64,000 nucleotides of DNA from Opisthorchis felineus (GCA_004794785.1 SJOL01000844.1:1-64000), one strand, 5' to 3'. Positions 35,510 through 48,556 are shown, counted from the stretch's first letter. Program-made: numbers and translations. The notes: generated by a model from the sequence alone, not told the origin.

Positions 35510-37738
35510 CTTTTCCGATTAATATTGGTTTTTGTTTGTGAAACAGGATTGGGTGAAGGAAGAGTCTTTACCTTGTTTCGTACATTTTAATACACTTTCA
35601 CTCTGGTTTCGTGGAGCATTTATAAACTTAGTGAATGATTCACATATTTAGTGAGTTTGTCAGTGTTCCCTGTCAAATCGGTGAGACCGGTGTTGACAGC
35701 CTTAGTGATCTCATGTTTCCGGTTCCTTTTATGAATTTGGTGAGAACAGTCATCGTTATGTATTCCTTCGTTGACCCGACCCGTTTCGTTATTCAGTATC
35801 CGAACTGCAGATCCATCGTGAAACTTGCTTCGCCTTGTGTATTCAAGTGAACTGTGCCTACCTCGAAAATTGTAGGTAGCTTTCACACCCCTCATTGGAA
35901 GCAGGTATTTTTTAGGAAAAGCATGTAGGTTCAGTTCCAAGTGACTTTAGCCTGACCTCACATTGGCCGGTTTGTAATATGTGGCTTGAAATAGGGTATC
36001 GACTCTGTAAGGCATAAACTCTGTTCGTGGCTGCCTCGAATTTGTATACCAAGTATCATTTGCAATAAGTTTGGAACACTGCGAACGGCGTGTTTCCATT
36101 CCTTTTTAAAAACATCGTTTCTCAAACCTACTGAAGCAGCGAACCGGCTAAGATGTTCTCAACCTACCAACGGGTCATTGCCTGAAAATCGACAAATCAT
36201 GACGGTTTGAACAAATTGTGTTCTCATTATTTTAGTGACGAAGCGTTTGCAAATAAAACGACTGTACTCGGCGAGCTATTGAACTATCAGCTTCACAACG
36301 ACATTCTCCTGGAAATTGTATCCAGTGAATTTATAAAAAAACGTCGCACTGTTGAGTAGTATATGCCCACAGCTGGTTGAAGAACGGAAGGATGGATCAG
36401 CAAAAGATTTGTAACAAACATCACTGAAGCCTTGCAATATTCTGAACCACTTCAGTAAGATAACATAACTTTCACTTCACTTTTTCAGTAACATCTATGG
36501 GTTTCTTATGAACAACCCTAAGTGTCAATTAGCTGAATTACATTACTCACCCTGTAGCTAGCCCCTGCCTAATGGCTATTCCTTCAATACGACCCGCTTC
36601 TCCGTTCCCGAATAGATTTTTTATATTCCTGTTGCCCAAATCTTCAATGTATAACCCCTCTCCAACTCAGGGGTAAAACCTTATTTTTAGAAAATATCAC
36701 TCGTTGCATTCGTTTTACCGATCTCTGACAGCATCCAAACTATGCTTGTCCTCCTTATGTGACAAAATGTAATACGTAGAGACAACACATAGACGAAGCA
36801 ATAACATGTATTAGTGTGACCATCACTGAGCGACTGTAATGAGACATTTCGACCTATGTGACCCGCTGAGCTATACTGGCGAGTACGGAGTGAAACTCGT
36901 AAAGCTTCTCATACCAGTTTAGTCAGTGCTTACAGGGGCTGTCCTTTGGATAGATGATCCATCCATTGGCCTTAACTGAAAGCTGGCGTGCGCTATTGAG
37001 TGAACAGGCGTAGCTGAATGTGAATGATTGCATCCGCACTATTCTCTGATCTACCTCAAGCAGATGCAGCTCTATCGCCGATATCTCTTTTTTGGTGAAT
37101 CTCGTAATAACTGCTATTTTATGCGGTGCGTTCCAGTGGATTTTGTCCACACGAAAGGTCCAAGCAGCACTGTCTTGTTTAGACTATTCAACACACGGTT
37201 ACATTCCGAAGGAGTAGGTCACCTGCAGATTAGGGTGGTTTATTAATGTGCTGCGATTACACATCTCTGTACGGAATGTTTGCATAGATGCATTGTTCTT
37301 GAACACGCAGCACAACGCTAACTATTTCTGAAGAACGCCAGTTTGGGTAAGGCTTTGTGACGATTTTGTTGCATGTTACCTCCCAAATGACCACCATCCA
37401 AGAGTGCTTTCCCAGGTTGGCTGTATTGTCTATCAAGTTTAACGGCTCATCCAGCTTGGCGAGTGTGTTGACAAACTATTCTGTGTGGACTGAAAGGTAG
37501 TCTTTTCTTCTCATCTGTGAGTAAATGGGATTTTGAGCATGGTTTTCACAAGCCCCTTGGCCAGTGGTTATTTGTTGTTCTTGTCGGCTTTCAGCAAACA
37601 ACACAGACACATTGTGGGTAATCTCCTCGTATATTTTTGTGCCTTGCCTCCATTATGGTTGACCCAGTCGGTTTACGCTGCTATCTTTTTCACTACCTAG
37701 GCTAGCGTTTTTATGCGATGCTTTTGTTCACTTTTCAG
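35510..37738. other. intergenic region between QTRT1 and PIGB
   Basis: 2.2 kb between two plus-strand genes. No supported coding sequence or repeat. The PIGB promoter and any 5' untranslated exon should lie here. Confidence 0.6.
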
Positions 37739-37743
37739 GGTCA

Positions 37744-37892
37744 ATGCTGGCAAACTATGTGTTTCTAAGTGAATCGAGGCTTTTTTCCGCTCTGTTGGTT
37801 TTTCGTCTGCTCAATGCTTTATTGATTCAAACAACTTTCGTGCCGGATGAGTTTTGGCAGTCCATTGAGGTGGCACATAAATGGTCCTTCGG
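37744..37892 (+). CDS. PIGB: PIGB first coding exon
   Basis: ATG at 37744, just after the acceptor tgttcacttttcag (ends 37738). The donor is gg|gtaaat, phase 2. It encodes a hydrophobic N-terminal segment and FVPDEFWQSIEVAHKWSF, the luminal loop with catalytic-type acidic residues in GT22 enzymes. Confidence 0.93.
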
Positions 37893-38165
37893 GTAAATTT
37901 GATTCTATTTTCATGGGGAATTAATGCCCTTGATGTTGTCCTGTCGATTGTGACTCTGTCCTGTCTACTGTCTACTCTTACTCTCTACTCACCGTGAACT
38001 CTGATATTCTCCGATATTCTTTGCTATATTCAAAGTGCAAGTTTCCGTTCTGAGGGGCACACCTTGAGATTTTCACTCGGCACCAGGAGTACAGCATCCC
38101 TGGTAATTAAGAAGTATGCCAGCCATAACCACCTTGCCTAGCGGTCTGAAGCACAGGTCTACTAA

Positions 38166-38204
<39 letters not shown>

Positions 38205-41200
38205 TTTTTTTCTGATTTTCTCTTCTTATTTTCTAGCTATGGCACACTGACTTGGGAATGGTGGCCGGAAACTGCCCTACGGAGTCCACTTCACCCTTTA
38301 ATATTTTCTGTGCTTTATAATCTTGGCTCCATTCTCGGCTTGGACTCGCGTACCTTCGTTGTTCTGGCTCCACGTTTGTTTCACGCTGTCTTAGCAGCAG
38401 CTGCGGATCTTCATTTATATCGATTTGCAGTGATAGTGAGTGGGTTAGAAACAGCAAAGGTGAGCTACCATTCTTTTTCGTATTGTACATCACTTATCTA
38501 TGTCGCTGTAAGTGCACTGCATTCCGCATAATGTCCCGGAGATGAGCTAACCGAAGCCTCACATCTTGTCCCATTTTGGTGATTTCTGCTCACCTACTCC
38601 AGTGCGTTAGCCGAGTAACCTACACAACTCCAATTCCCGACTGTATTCCACCACCATGGTTTTGTGGTCGGACTTGAAAGTTGCAGTGATGTGGCGCTCT
38701 ACATCGGCTGGGACTGCGCTTCCAAATGTGCAACCATGCTAGGGTAGCGGAAGACGGCAAACAAACGAATGGCATTGGTTCCCCGTAATACCACAGATCG
38801 TTAGACGAGGCGAAATCGAGGTAAGGGGTGGGCGTCAGAAGTACAAAGACAGTAGGTTGCTTCCTTCAGGCAACTAGCATCCCCATATTTTTAAAAGAAA
38901 TGATGCAGCTTGCAGACATGTTAGAAAAGATCGTTCGAAAATACCGCACATTCCAATCCCTCAACAATCCACCAGGACCACGTACACATCATTCTCTTTT
39001 GACGGGCACCTCCAAAAACTAGGCGTTTCGAGCCGTTCCAGAGCCACCCGTTGCACTCAGTAGCATTAAGAGCCGGACTTTCATGACTCAACGGGTTATG
39101 CAGGTCCCCCAGGTCAGACTTATGAGTTCTTTATCTCTATCGCGGTTCTCCGAGGAAAACGTAAGAATCGTTCCCTGGCGAGTCCGGTTTTGGGGCCGGA
39201 GGTTCAGGGTGGAACCCTTAGGTCAGTCCCTTTTCGCGGTTTAGATGACTAGGAACTACCAGAAGTTACCTTTTCTGGACAGTTATAGCATGATCTGCCA
39301 TCGCTTTTCTTCTGTGACTCAGGCGCATTCTATTTCCGCATTCTCAAACAGATTGGTGAGCAAGGTGGTTTAGCAAGTATTCTCTCAAAATTAGGGTTTG
39401 CCGCTTATCACCTCTCCGAAACCCGAATATGTGATTCCACCATTGTTATCGCCTTTGATGAACATGCAAAGAATGCTTCAGATCAACTTTGCCCTCTAAC
39501 AGTCTCTGGCGATAACAAAGCAGAGGAGCGAAATCGCCCTCAGTTCCAGACCAAAAACCTGATTGGATCTCTTTTAACAACCGGTTGTGCGATATCAGGT
39601 TAACTGCCAACGACCCAACAGACATTATTTATCGTACCAATTTACGCTTCAACAGAAAGTCTCTCAGAATCCAGTAAGGGTGATGATTTATCATGTCTTT
39701 TACACCAAATAACGTTACGACTTTGCAATTCTGACCAGATGTGAACGTCCAACTTGCTAGACTTTCTCCTGGAGAAAAATCGACAGATCGCTATGTTCTG
39801 TGGCCGTGCTCGACACACAGGTAACAGTAACAGACTGCTCCATTTATACATCCCTCAAAGTATGTACTTATCCAGCATGGATTCAGGACTAACTAAAAGA
39901 CATCACTGTGTCACCTGGAGACCACTGTGTTAACAATGGACACAAATAAATCACATTGCAGTTTCCTACAGATGGCAGCGAAACATGAAAGGTTGTTGCT
40001 TATTTCGAAGCAAACACCTTCCTGTTATCGTTTGATGAGAAATCATCAGTCCACAAATGCTGCAAGCTAACTACCTCCGGCCAGCGAGCCGATGATTAAT
40101 GGCTATCAGCAGCAACTCTTTCATCGGGATTGAAATATTCACTTGCTGACGGACATTTGGAAGAAATTTTGAAGGCAGCGCGGGATGTTTGAAAAATGGT
40201 TAGCGACACGAAACTGCAGCCCCACACAGTGGACCGCTCTCATACCAATATCTCTGCTAAAAGAACGCGATACGCCTTACGTGTCTCAGTGTACGTCTTG
40301 GCAACACAGTCTTCAAGCCTGGCACTTGAGAATGAAATAAACACACCGATTGCAAAAGCCGGTGGGACGTTTGGTCGCCCCCAGAGACGCGTCTGCTGTA
40401 ATAGTCACTTACACGTGTACACCAAGCTGCAGTTTGCCGGGCTGTTATGTTGACTTCACTGGTGCACCGCGGCGAAATCTGGACGCCATACAAAGGACAT
40501 ATTCGGTTTCATGACCGACCGCGCTTGCAAAGTTCGCACAAAATCCTCTGGGTCAAACGGAAAGACAAATCAACAACACTGACATCCTTCGGAGAGCGAA
40601 CACCGTTGGAGTGGAATTTCGTCCAATGTGAAACCAGCCCTGTTGTTAGAGCACTTGAAACGAATGGCCCAAACTCCCATCCCCGAATGACTTGCAACCA
40701 ATCAGCTGAAGAATGAGGTTTGAAACTGGCGTGCCCGAAATTTCGCCATTTTAGACAATGGGATATCCTGATACTCGACAAAACGGCCTGAAGAACGACT
40801 ATCCACGCAGGCGCCAGAAGCTGTGAGACGCGACGTATCAGTAGACTGGCAAACAGGGAAGCTATTCGGAAGGTATTTAGTCTCTTCACTGCAGTCTCGA
40901 TCGTATGTTTGCGCAACATGCAGATACATGTACCTTAGTAAGATCGGCCTTGCGAGTCTTGAGCGTGCTCATCGGTCCAGCTGCGTGATTCGGAACCGAA
41001 GTGTGTTCCTTTTTCTAGTGAGTAGCCATCCGATCTTGTCATCATCAGGATGACAACATCATTAACCATAGGGTTAGTGAGTTGCCGCCGGTTTATCTAT
41101 TACCCTGGGGTCGTGTTAATTGGCCGCTCCCTTGACACAGGGATTGTGATGTACTGGGAAAGGTGCGGTATTACACAGCAAATATGATAATTGATTGGTG

Positions 41201-44200
41201 GTGTCGGTACTCCGTTGATAACCAAGAAACTGGTGTTTTCATTGTTTTGCCGTCATGTTTAGGCTAGACGCTGATTTGCGACAGTCCTACACACGCCCGT
41301 CTGACGATCTTATTTCTTCGGGTCTACATCGGCGCCAAATGCTTGAATGCACCATCATATTCGGCTGCGTCTGTGACTCTATCACTATGCATAGATGTCC
41401 ACTGATTTGACCAGTGTTTACCGACAGATCCGATTCGAACGCCCGCCATTTATGCAACAAAAGACGAAGAGAGTTGATGCATTAACTGAAATATAGCCGG
41501 TGAAGGTAGCGTGAAACACTTTAAAGTAATCCGGCAGAGGAAATAGAGCAGACTTTTTCGTCTGGAGGCATCCGTGTTCGAAGTTTCGCCATTTAACAAT
41601 CGGATGTTAGTGAGTTCGTACGCGAAATGTTGTCAATCTTCTTCACCGTCCTTTTTAATGTCTTGGCACATTGGCGGAACACTTCGAAGAGTATCTTTGG
41701 TGTTCAGAACGAGATGTTCAATCCCCGTATCCCTCCCAAATGCCATACTAGGCCAGTCCCAACCATCAGACTTTGTAGTCCGAAGTCCAAATGATGCATG
41801 GCCTTGGCGCGAAAAAGTCTTCCATTTGACCCACTGATTTAGCTTGCAGATAGTGATTATGGGTGCAAAAAGTGAGCGGAGAGGTGAAATGACCGATCCG
41901 ACCAGAACGTCTCCATGGCAATACCAATCCTTGTTGTACACTGTATGTGACTAGTTGAACTCAGTTGGTTTCGCAAATTAAATCCATGTGAGAAGATTGA
42001 AGTGAAGCGGCTGAAATCGACCGAACAATGAAGCAGCTGTTTCTGAGTGTTTTAAGTCCAGAAGACCAAGTTCCCTTTGGAAGGAGTTTCACAGTCATTT
42101 GGGTGTCCTTTCTTTAGGGAAACTGTTTTTTTTGGTCGTCCTGACAACCTGCTCCGTCTCTTGTTGATGGAGATTACTCATATTACTTTGATTTGGTATA
42201 TTCGGTACTTTCCCTGAACTTTCAGGCGCTTGTACGCTGCATCACCTATTCCCAAGCTGCATATAATCGTCAACCCTGTATAAACGGAACAACCCCAGCA
42301 TGAGTGAGAATGTCCGTTCGCGTTTATTCTATCCTAACAAAACAAGCAAACGGTCATTATCCCATCGAGTGGTGGATTTTGCTATAACTTGTGGTTGCGT
42401 GAATACTTGAGTAGTTCAAGAAGAAAGTAAACGGAAAGACTACATATACCCTGATATTTGTACGCGAACTGTACACCTAATCCCTGAACGCCAGTTGCTG
42501 TGGATATGGAGTGGGTACAATCATTTACCATACTCTTCTGACAGACCGTACAGAGCTTGTGAGAATCCGTAAAGAACGTTCTGTCCACGTATCCCGTAGG
42601 TATATTTTTAGTGGAGCTCTTCAACAACTAGAGGCACCAATTAACCTGATTTTCAACCACTCCATTAGTCTTCTATCAGCACTTGTTTGTACGTCCTTGT
42701 AACGTAGTTTTTACAGCCTTCCTTTAAACACTAAGCCCACAAAGGTAATTTTTGAGAAATTTATTTTCACGTTTGCTCCTAACTGCATGAACCATCGGGA
42801 TGAACTGCATGAAATATTATCTCTCCAAAGGGCCATAACTGCATTATGCAAATCTCTGTGTATTCTGTGAACCTACATAGTGTGCGTGTATCGGCAGACA
42901 CATTTCCTCCGTTAATGCTTTCTCTTATTCATTTCTGTCCCAGGTAACTAATACATGATTCTGGATACACTTAGTCACTCTACTTTTTCTTTGACAGTTG
43001 GCGCTGTTACATCAGGCTTTAAACTGGTTCACCTTCTACTGCTGTCCACGTACCCTGGCCAACTGTTTGGAGTGGTGTCTGACAATCATTGCTCTCTCCC
43101 ACTACCCATGGCTTAATGTTTGCGGCAAATCACCGTCTGTTCGGTCAAATCGGTCTCCGATATGGTTCATCTTTGTCGCTATTGGATGCGTCGTACTACG
43201 TCCTACGGCTGCTGTGACCTGGATTCCACTGTGTTTATTGCACCTCTTCCGAGTTCTTGGTAAGAAGGATCTGAAGCTGGCTAAATCGTAAGCAGTTTTT
43301 TGCGTCACTGTATTCCTGTAGGTTTTCCACCGCATCCATTCATCACAAAAATTTTTGACTTTCATTATCGCATCTTGGTGCCACGTTTGATTTACGGAGA
43401 CACTTCGCCCTGTGAGACAGACGATTGAATTTTGGTCATGTTTATTTTCATTAAATGTATTCCATATATATTAGGATGTGTTTAAAAGTGATCTGATAGA
43501 GCATATGTATTACACATTTATCACATTAATTCGATCGTTTACCAGCTGTCAGGTTCAGGGTATGCACGAATGCTCTGACCCCGGGTAGAGGGGTCCATTA
43601 GTGGGTTCACTAGGGATCGTAGGTTTTGCCACTGGAACGGCCTCATGATCCTNNNNNNNNNNNNNNNNNNNNNNNNNNNNNNNNNNNNNNNNNNNNNNNN
43701 NNNNNNNNNNNNNNNNNNNNNNNNNNNNNNNNNNNNNNNNNNNNNNNNNNNNNNNNNNNNNNNNNNNNNNNNNNNNNNNNNNNNNNNNNNNNNNNNNNNN
43801 NNNNNNNNNNTGTTGATTGCCGTTCTTATTAGAATTGCTTCTCAGAAAGCCGACAGCTTCGGATTTTGGTTTCCGCAGCAGAATCCTGATGGCTTCGAAA
43901 TGGTCAACTGTGTGATCCGTTTCATAGATGTGTCACGTTGTTGATGACACCAGTTTACGTCTTGTTGTGGTGACCCTCTTGGCGGAGAGCAATTTAGTCC
44001 ATCCGTTCGTCCTCTCCACAGGAAGGCAAATCGTACATTTGTAATTTGATAGTATTTGGTGGTTGCACGTAGAACCGCTCTGAAAAGACTGACCGCGTTT
44101 CTTTTTTTCTGTTTTGTAGAATGAATTCAATCAGTTCTCCGTTTTGGAAACTTTTAAAAACTTACTGCTTTGTTGGCATATTGTGGTTGGCCCTATCATG

Positions 44201-47200
44201 TCTCGCAGATCGCTGGGCTTTCGGCCGATGGACTGTAGATCAGTGGAATTTCTTCCGGTTCAACTTTCTTACTGGTGGGTCACAGGCCTATGGTGTCCAT
44301 CCCTGGCACTGGTACCTTAGTCAAGGTATTATGGCCATTCTGTTGACCCAGACTCCGTTAGTACTGATTGGGGTACTTGCTGATTGGTCACGGACAGACT
44401 GGGCGAACGATCAACGTTTTGTCTTCAGACGGCGTGTCACCATACTGTTGGTTTTCGTCAGCACTTGGACCGTCTTCTGCTACAGGTACTTACCAACAAC
44501 CGTTGTACTCCTCTGCATGTTCTGTCGCTGGTTTACCAACTTGTTGTATAGCGTGTGTGGTGCTGCCTCCAGCAGACTGTTTCCGATCAGGTGCTTCACC
44601 CATTGCATGGGCTCCGTGAGCTAGGCTTTATATGAGGGGATGACCTACTGCTCCAAGTTGAAAGGCATATTCTACCCACCTACTCATCGTGCTCAGTAGG
44701 GCACGCATGCCAAAGGCTGTAATTAGACTGGTTCAAGATTGCTTGTTAGCTATCTGTTTCGGTACGTGACGGTTGGTGGCTGCCGATCCTTGCTATTCCA
44801 TTTTGAATGTTCTTCCAACCTCTCTGAACAAGGTGCAATCGTACACTGATTCCTTCATTTTAGGAATCTAGAAACGATGAACACGAAATTTCACTTGTCC
44901 GTTCTCTTTCCCCGGACCCTAGTCATCGAAGGATTCCTCCCTGGCCCCGTGGGTTCTCAAGCAACACAATCCAATACACGCTTAGTGTTATATTTCGGCG
45001 TAGTATTTGTTACAGCTAATCGGAATCTAGCGTGCTTATCTTTTTAACAGAAAAGGAGTGAATATTCTGCCAAGAAACAGGTTGGTGCTTGAGACGTCAC
45101 CAACAGTCAAGTACGTGGCGTTATCAGAATTACAGAGTATAGTGTGACTGTCTTCTTCCTGTAAATATGAACTTATTGTGGAGTGTGCTCGGTTCGAGAG
45201 GTAGTTTCCAGGACATCCCTGACCAAACACTTATTGGTGACAGCGATGTGAGTTGCACTGAAAGCATGACAAATCTAGTTTATGTGATAAAAATTTCGAA
45301 ATCAATAAGAATTTTTTAACTGGGCCTCCCTCTGTTTCCGTTGTTCATTGGATTGTTATCCTGTTTATGGTATCTCTAAGCCAATATGGGTATGGCCAAG
45401 TGCGTATGGCAGTATAAAACATTTATTTTTCAACGGTTGGTAATTTCGCTCAGAGCTGTAGAAAAAGTCGGAAAACATTTCGTCTCCCAAGAAGTTGATA
45501 CTTTACACCGTCCCCATGACTGCTCGTTTTGTTTTCTGTGAGGAAGCGCTCGAATTCCACTTGTCAGTCTGTCACGAGGCGTTCTGTTCTAATTCGGATG
45601 GTAACTCTCTTGTACAGGGTGAAAAGGCTCCGTGCGTGAAATGGAAATTAATAGTGGATACGGAGGATAATCCCTTCCTACGTCTTTGAAGCCCTTTGCT
45701 ATGAATTACTTTTGTCAGCCCGAATCATGAGTATAGGTTATGGGCTTGGTTAATCAACCTGGAGAAACACATAAATATTGCAATATTTTAACTAGATACA
45801 ATTTTTAACACACTGGAGCTTTTGCTCGGTTATGAGAACCCCAGCTGTTTTTCACATAAAATAATGACATCATTTTACTTTTATTTCTCACCAGCTCCAC
45901 AAGAACAGACACATTTGGACCTTATCATCTAACAGTTTGACTTTTGTTTCAGTGGTTGAATTTCGCTACTGGTTTGTCAGTCTTTTCTCTCTCATTCCAG
46001 TCTTCTAGCTCATAAAGAATTTCGATTCTTGTTCCCGTTACTTCCTTTGGGAGCATATTTTTCTGCCCGTGCCACACTTTACGTTGCCCACCGGTTCAGT
46101 TCAACTGCTCAGGGCTCTGTTCGACTAATGCGCCTCGTTCTAATCCTCATCGCTGTGACCCACATCCCAGTCGCACTGTACACATGTCTCATCCACCAGC
46201 GTGGCCCGATAGACACGTTATCCGCTTTGCAAAAATCCATACAACATAGATTTCCCACCAACCGTGAAATTCTCTCTGAAAATGTGTCGATACTCGCGCT
46301 GATGCCGTGTCACACTCTGCCTCCAGTTAGGTAAGTCCATGGGTGTCACTAACGTTCTTTGTGGATTCATCGTAGCGACTCATACCCAGTGCGATATGCG
46401 TACTGTTTAGTTAGTTGAGAACTAATTTGCTTGAGACCGCATCATTGTACCTGGAATAATTCTGGCGTATTTCAGCTCGTAAATTTAACTGAAGAGCCAA
46501 GAAGCTATTTTGGTCTTGCCGAAAATTGTCAGACATATGAACTCCACGTACCGTTTGTGTTGGCGTCTACGAATACGTCCACAGCAGCCTGTACACAGGC
46601 AGCGGGTATTCTCAGGATGGGTCCTTGTGACTTCAGATTCAAACGATCCTGCTCACAAAAAATGAGTGCTCCAGTGTTACATCCTTAGAGGAATCAGTTT
46701 ACCTCGATGCACTGAAGTACATGCTGTGCCGATGAATGACACCAACGGCGTCCAAACTTTACGTAACATTCTTCATTCACTTTCTGTCATGTAATATTCT
46801 GTCCATCTCTAGGTGTGCGCCACTTCGAATTAGACGCAAAAAACAACCATCCTATCGACAGACTGTGACTCATCATGCGTAGCACATGACCCGGCTTACA
46901 GTGCTGGATTATCTTCTGTTACCTGATCAGCTCGTTGGGAATTCGCGTGAGCAACACAGAGTCAAATGGACAAGTCACTTTTTACGAGGTCTTGTCTAGG
47001 AAATTTGATTTTCGGTGATGAGGAATTTCAATCTCGATCCTTGAAACGGTTTGGTTTAAGAAGTATACTAGCTTCAAAAAGAAGTTAGAGTTGTTTAATT
47101 CACGACGAATGATTTTTTACGATTTGCTGTCATTCCAATGGAGATAAAGCGAATCGTCATATCCAATCTCCCTGTAAGAATAAGTGACAATCAACCCCTG

Positions 47201-48198
47201 TCGTTTGTTGGAAAGAACGAGTTCGGCCGTACATTTAACGAAATCATGGTTGCTGACGCGGAATGCTTGTCTATTAGCCTGTTCCGAACAAAAATGTTCC
47301 TCGACGGAATTGTATAGTACACGTCGATGAGACATGTGTACAATCAGATCCGGATCTTCGGAATACATCGGGAAATTGTAAGCAGAAATCCTGCTGAATT
47401 TCAGCCAAACTATTCTAAAACGCCGTGTTGCACTAATTGAGAATGAAAAATGTTACGCTTTCTGATAAGTTATTGTTTCCGTGCTTGGTTTGTAGTTGCA
47501 TTCAGGGCGCCTCGTATGTTCTCAACATTCAATGAGCTTTATCGTAAGTCATTTTCGTATCACATTGAAAGTGACAATAAACTTGATGAACACCTCTGTT
47601 GATGGCCATGTCAGAAATTCGAATGTCCTAATTTGGCCCGGAACAGGGAAAATCGAGGGAAGCGAGTGATCCTTGTAGTGTTTCACACACTGCTGAAGGA
47701 ACTTTTCTGAGAATTGCTTTGATATTTCTTGCTCTTATGAGGACGATGACTCTGTCTTTCATCCTTTTTATATCCTGGCAATAAGTCTTGCTGTTCACCT
47801 ACCAGAGACGCTGCGGTCATGCATGTTAGCGAATTATCACCAAATCCCCTGTTTTCAGCTATCTCCATCTGAACGTCAGTTTCAAACAGTTAAATTGCGA
47901 TCCGGATCTTTCCTCATGGTTTGGCGGGCAGCGACGGGTTCACTACGATGAGGCTGATGAATTTTATGACAACCCCATCAAGTGGTTAAACGAAAGGTTT
48001 GATGACCTCAAATCAACTTCGTCTCGGAAACCCACCTACATCACCTTGTTTGATCATCTTTTTGATACGCACCCGTCCTTGAAAAATCTGTTGCTACATG
48101 TCTGGGGCTACCGTGAGTGTGGCCGCTTTTTTCACGCCCATTTTCTAACTCACCGCCGATATGGTCGGCTGATATACATTTTGTGCCACGCTTTTTGA
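37744..48198 (+). CDS. PIGB: GPI mannosyltransferase 3 (adds third mannose of GPI anchor)
   Basis: An ER membrane glycosyltransferase of family GT22. It transfers the third mannose from dolichol-phosphate-mannose to the GPI precursor, the mannose that later carries the ethanolamine bridge. Exons are 37744-37892, 38237-38459, 42998-43287, 44120-44485, 46001-46330 and 47859-48198. All phases agree, giving 565 residues (human about 554). Landmarks in order are FVPDEFWQSIEVAHKW with its conserved acidic pair, YGTLTWEWW, WFTFYCCPRTLANCLEWCLT, VLRPTAAVTWIPL, FNFLTGG...GVHPWHWYLSQG, the signature HKEFRFLFPLLPLG, HQRGPIDTL, MPCHTLPPV and VHYDEADEFYDNPIKWL. Many hydrophobic segments indicate a multi-pass protein. 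The start ATG lies five bases after a 3' splice site. Confidence 0.97.
38169..38202. repeat. (AT)17 microsatellite
   Basis: Pure AT dinucleotide run of 34 bases in PIGB intron 1, 34 bases upstream of the exon 2 acceptor. Confidence 0.98.
38237..38459 (+). CDS. PIGB: PIGB exon 2
   Basis: Acceptor tattttctag, phase 2; donor aag|gtgagc, phase 0. Encodes YGTLTWEWWPETALRSPLHP and LAPRLFHAVLAAAADLHLYR, both aligned with human PIGB. Confidence 0.95.
38460..42997 (+). other. PIGB intron 2
   Basis: 4.5 kb. It holds an internally deleted non-LTR element (39340-41050). The flanks, including open frames around 41574-41941, show nothing recognisable. Confidence 0.7.
39340..41050 (+). mobile_element. RTE-like element: endonuclease joined to C-terminal domain, RT deleted
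   Basis: The 5' part (39340-40000) has QIGEQGGLASILSKLGF followed by HLSETRICDSTIVI, the start of the AP endonuclease domain. SLSESSKGD and TWRPLC...WTQINHIAVSYRW, the end of that domain, follow. From about 40330 it continues with IAKAGGTFGRPQRRV, then YKGHIRFHDR and the post-RT domain, and ends with a zinc-finger-like CATCRYMYLSKIGLAS. The polymerase is missing. Many frameshifts are present. Sense orientation in PIGB intron 2. Confidence 0.75.
42998..43287 (+). CDS. PIGB: PIGB exon 3
   Basis: Acceptor tttttctttgacag, phase 0. Two donors are visible. The one at 43288 (tc|gtaagc) leaves phase 2 and fits exon 4; the one at 43260 (g|gtaaga) would break the frame. Encodes ALNWFTFYCCPRTLANC and VVLRPTAAVTWIPLCLLH. 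Confidence 0.93.
43288..44119 (+). other. PIGB intron 3 with assembly gap
   Basis: Contains 158 Ns at 43653-43810. The sequence either side (accccgggtagaggggtcca) is unlike the surrounding AT-rich intron, suggesting a repeat that was not assembled. Confidence 0.75.
44120..44485 (+). CDS. PIGB: PIGB exon 4
   Basis: Acceptor tttttctgttttgtag, phase 2; donor acag|gtactt, phase 2. Encodes RWTVDQWNFFRFNFLTGG and GVHPWHWYLSQGIMAILLTQ. The frame continues open into the intron to 44624. Confidence 0.94.
44486..46000 (+). other. PIGB intron 4
   Basis: 1.5 kb; no gene or element supported. Confidence 0.7.
46001..46330 (+). CDS. PIGB: PIGB exon 5
   Basis: Acceptor ctctctcattccag, phase 2; donor ttag|gtaagt, phase 2. 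Encodes SLLAHKEFRFLFPLLPLGAY (GT22 signature HKE-x-RF), LVLILIAVTHIPVALYTCLI and HQRGPIDTLSALQ. Confidence 0.95.
46331..47858 (+). other. PIGB intron 5
   Basis: 1.5 kb; contains one minus-strand RTE-like fragment at 46690-46990 and nothing else recognised. Confidence 0.7.
46690..46990 (-). mobile_element. RTE-like element, C-terminal remnant
   Basis: Minus-strand frames contain IIQHCKPGHVLRMMSHSL and SKWRTPRDGQNIT, matching the [12 protein letters not shown] / [13 protein letters not shown] region of the element at 18305-19020. Short and degenerate, inserted antisense to PIGB. Confidence 0.6.
47859..48198 (+). CDS. PIGB: PIGB terminal exon
   Basis: The acceptor (cccctgttttcag) opens in phase 2 and the exon ends at TGA. 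Encodes NCDPDLSSWFGGQRR, HYDEADEFYDNPIKWLNERF and a C terminus with FFHAHFLTHRRYGRLIYI, matching the human end. Confidence 0.95.
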
Positions 48199-48556
48199 TA
48201 AATTGTTGTAAACTTGTGCTATGATGAGTAGTTTAACAATTTTAATTACATAATCGTGACCACCTCTTGATAGCTGCGTTCATGGAGGATCTCTCTTAGA
48301 AGTGGCAGAGCATAAAAATAATCGTCCATTGGCAGTGATATGTTCGACAGTAGAACTCCATACTGATGGCCCTACTCTGCATATTTTAGTTCAATCTTCA
48401 TTAATTTAATTTACTCGTCCTCTTCAAAAACTTTGAATATTCAATATGGACTCGTAAAACTTTTGAGTATTCCTAAGCCGTTATAACTCACTGTTGTAAG
48501 ATCGTAGCCACGTGATTGAACGTACACAAAAGTTGCAGGCGCATTAGCCTATCCGA

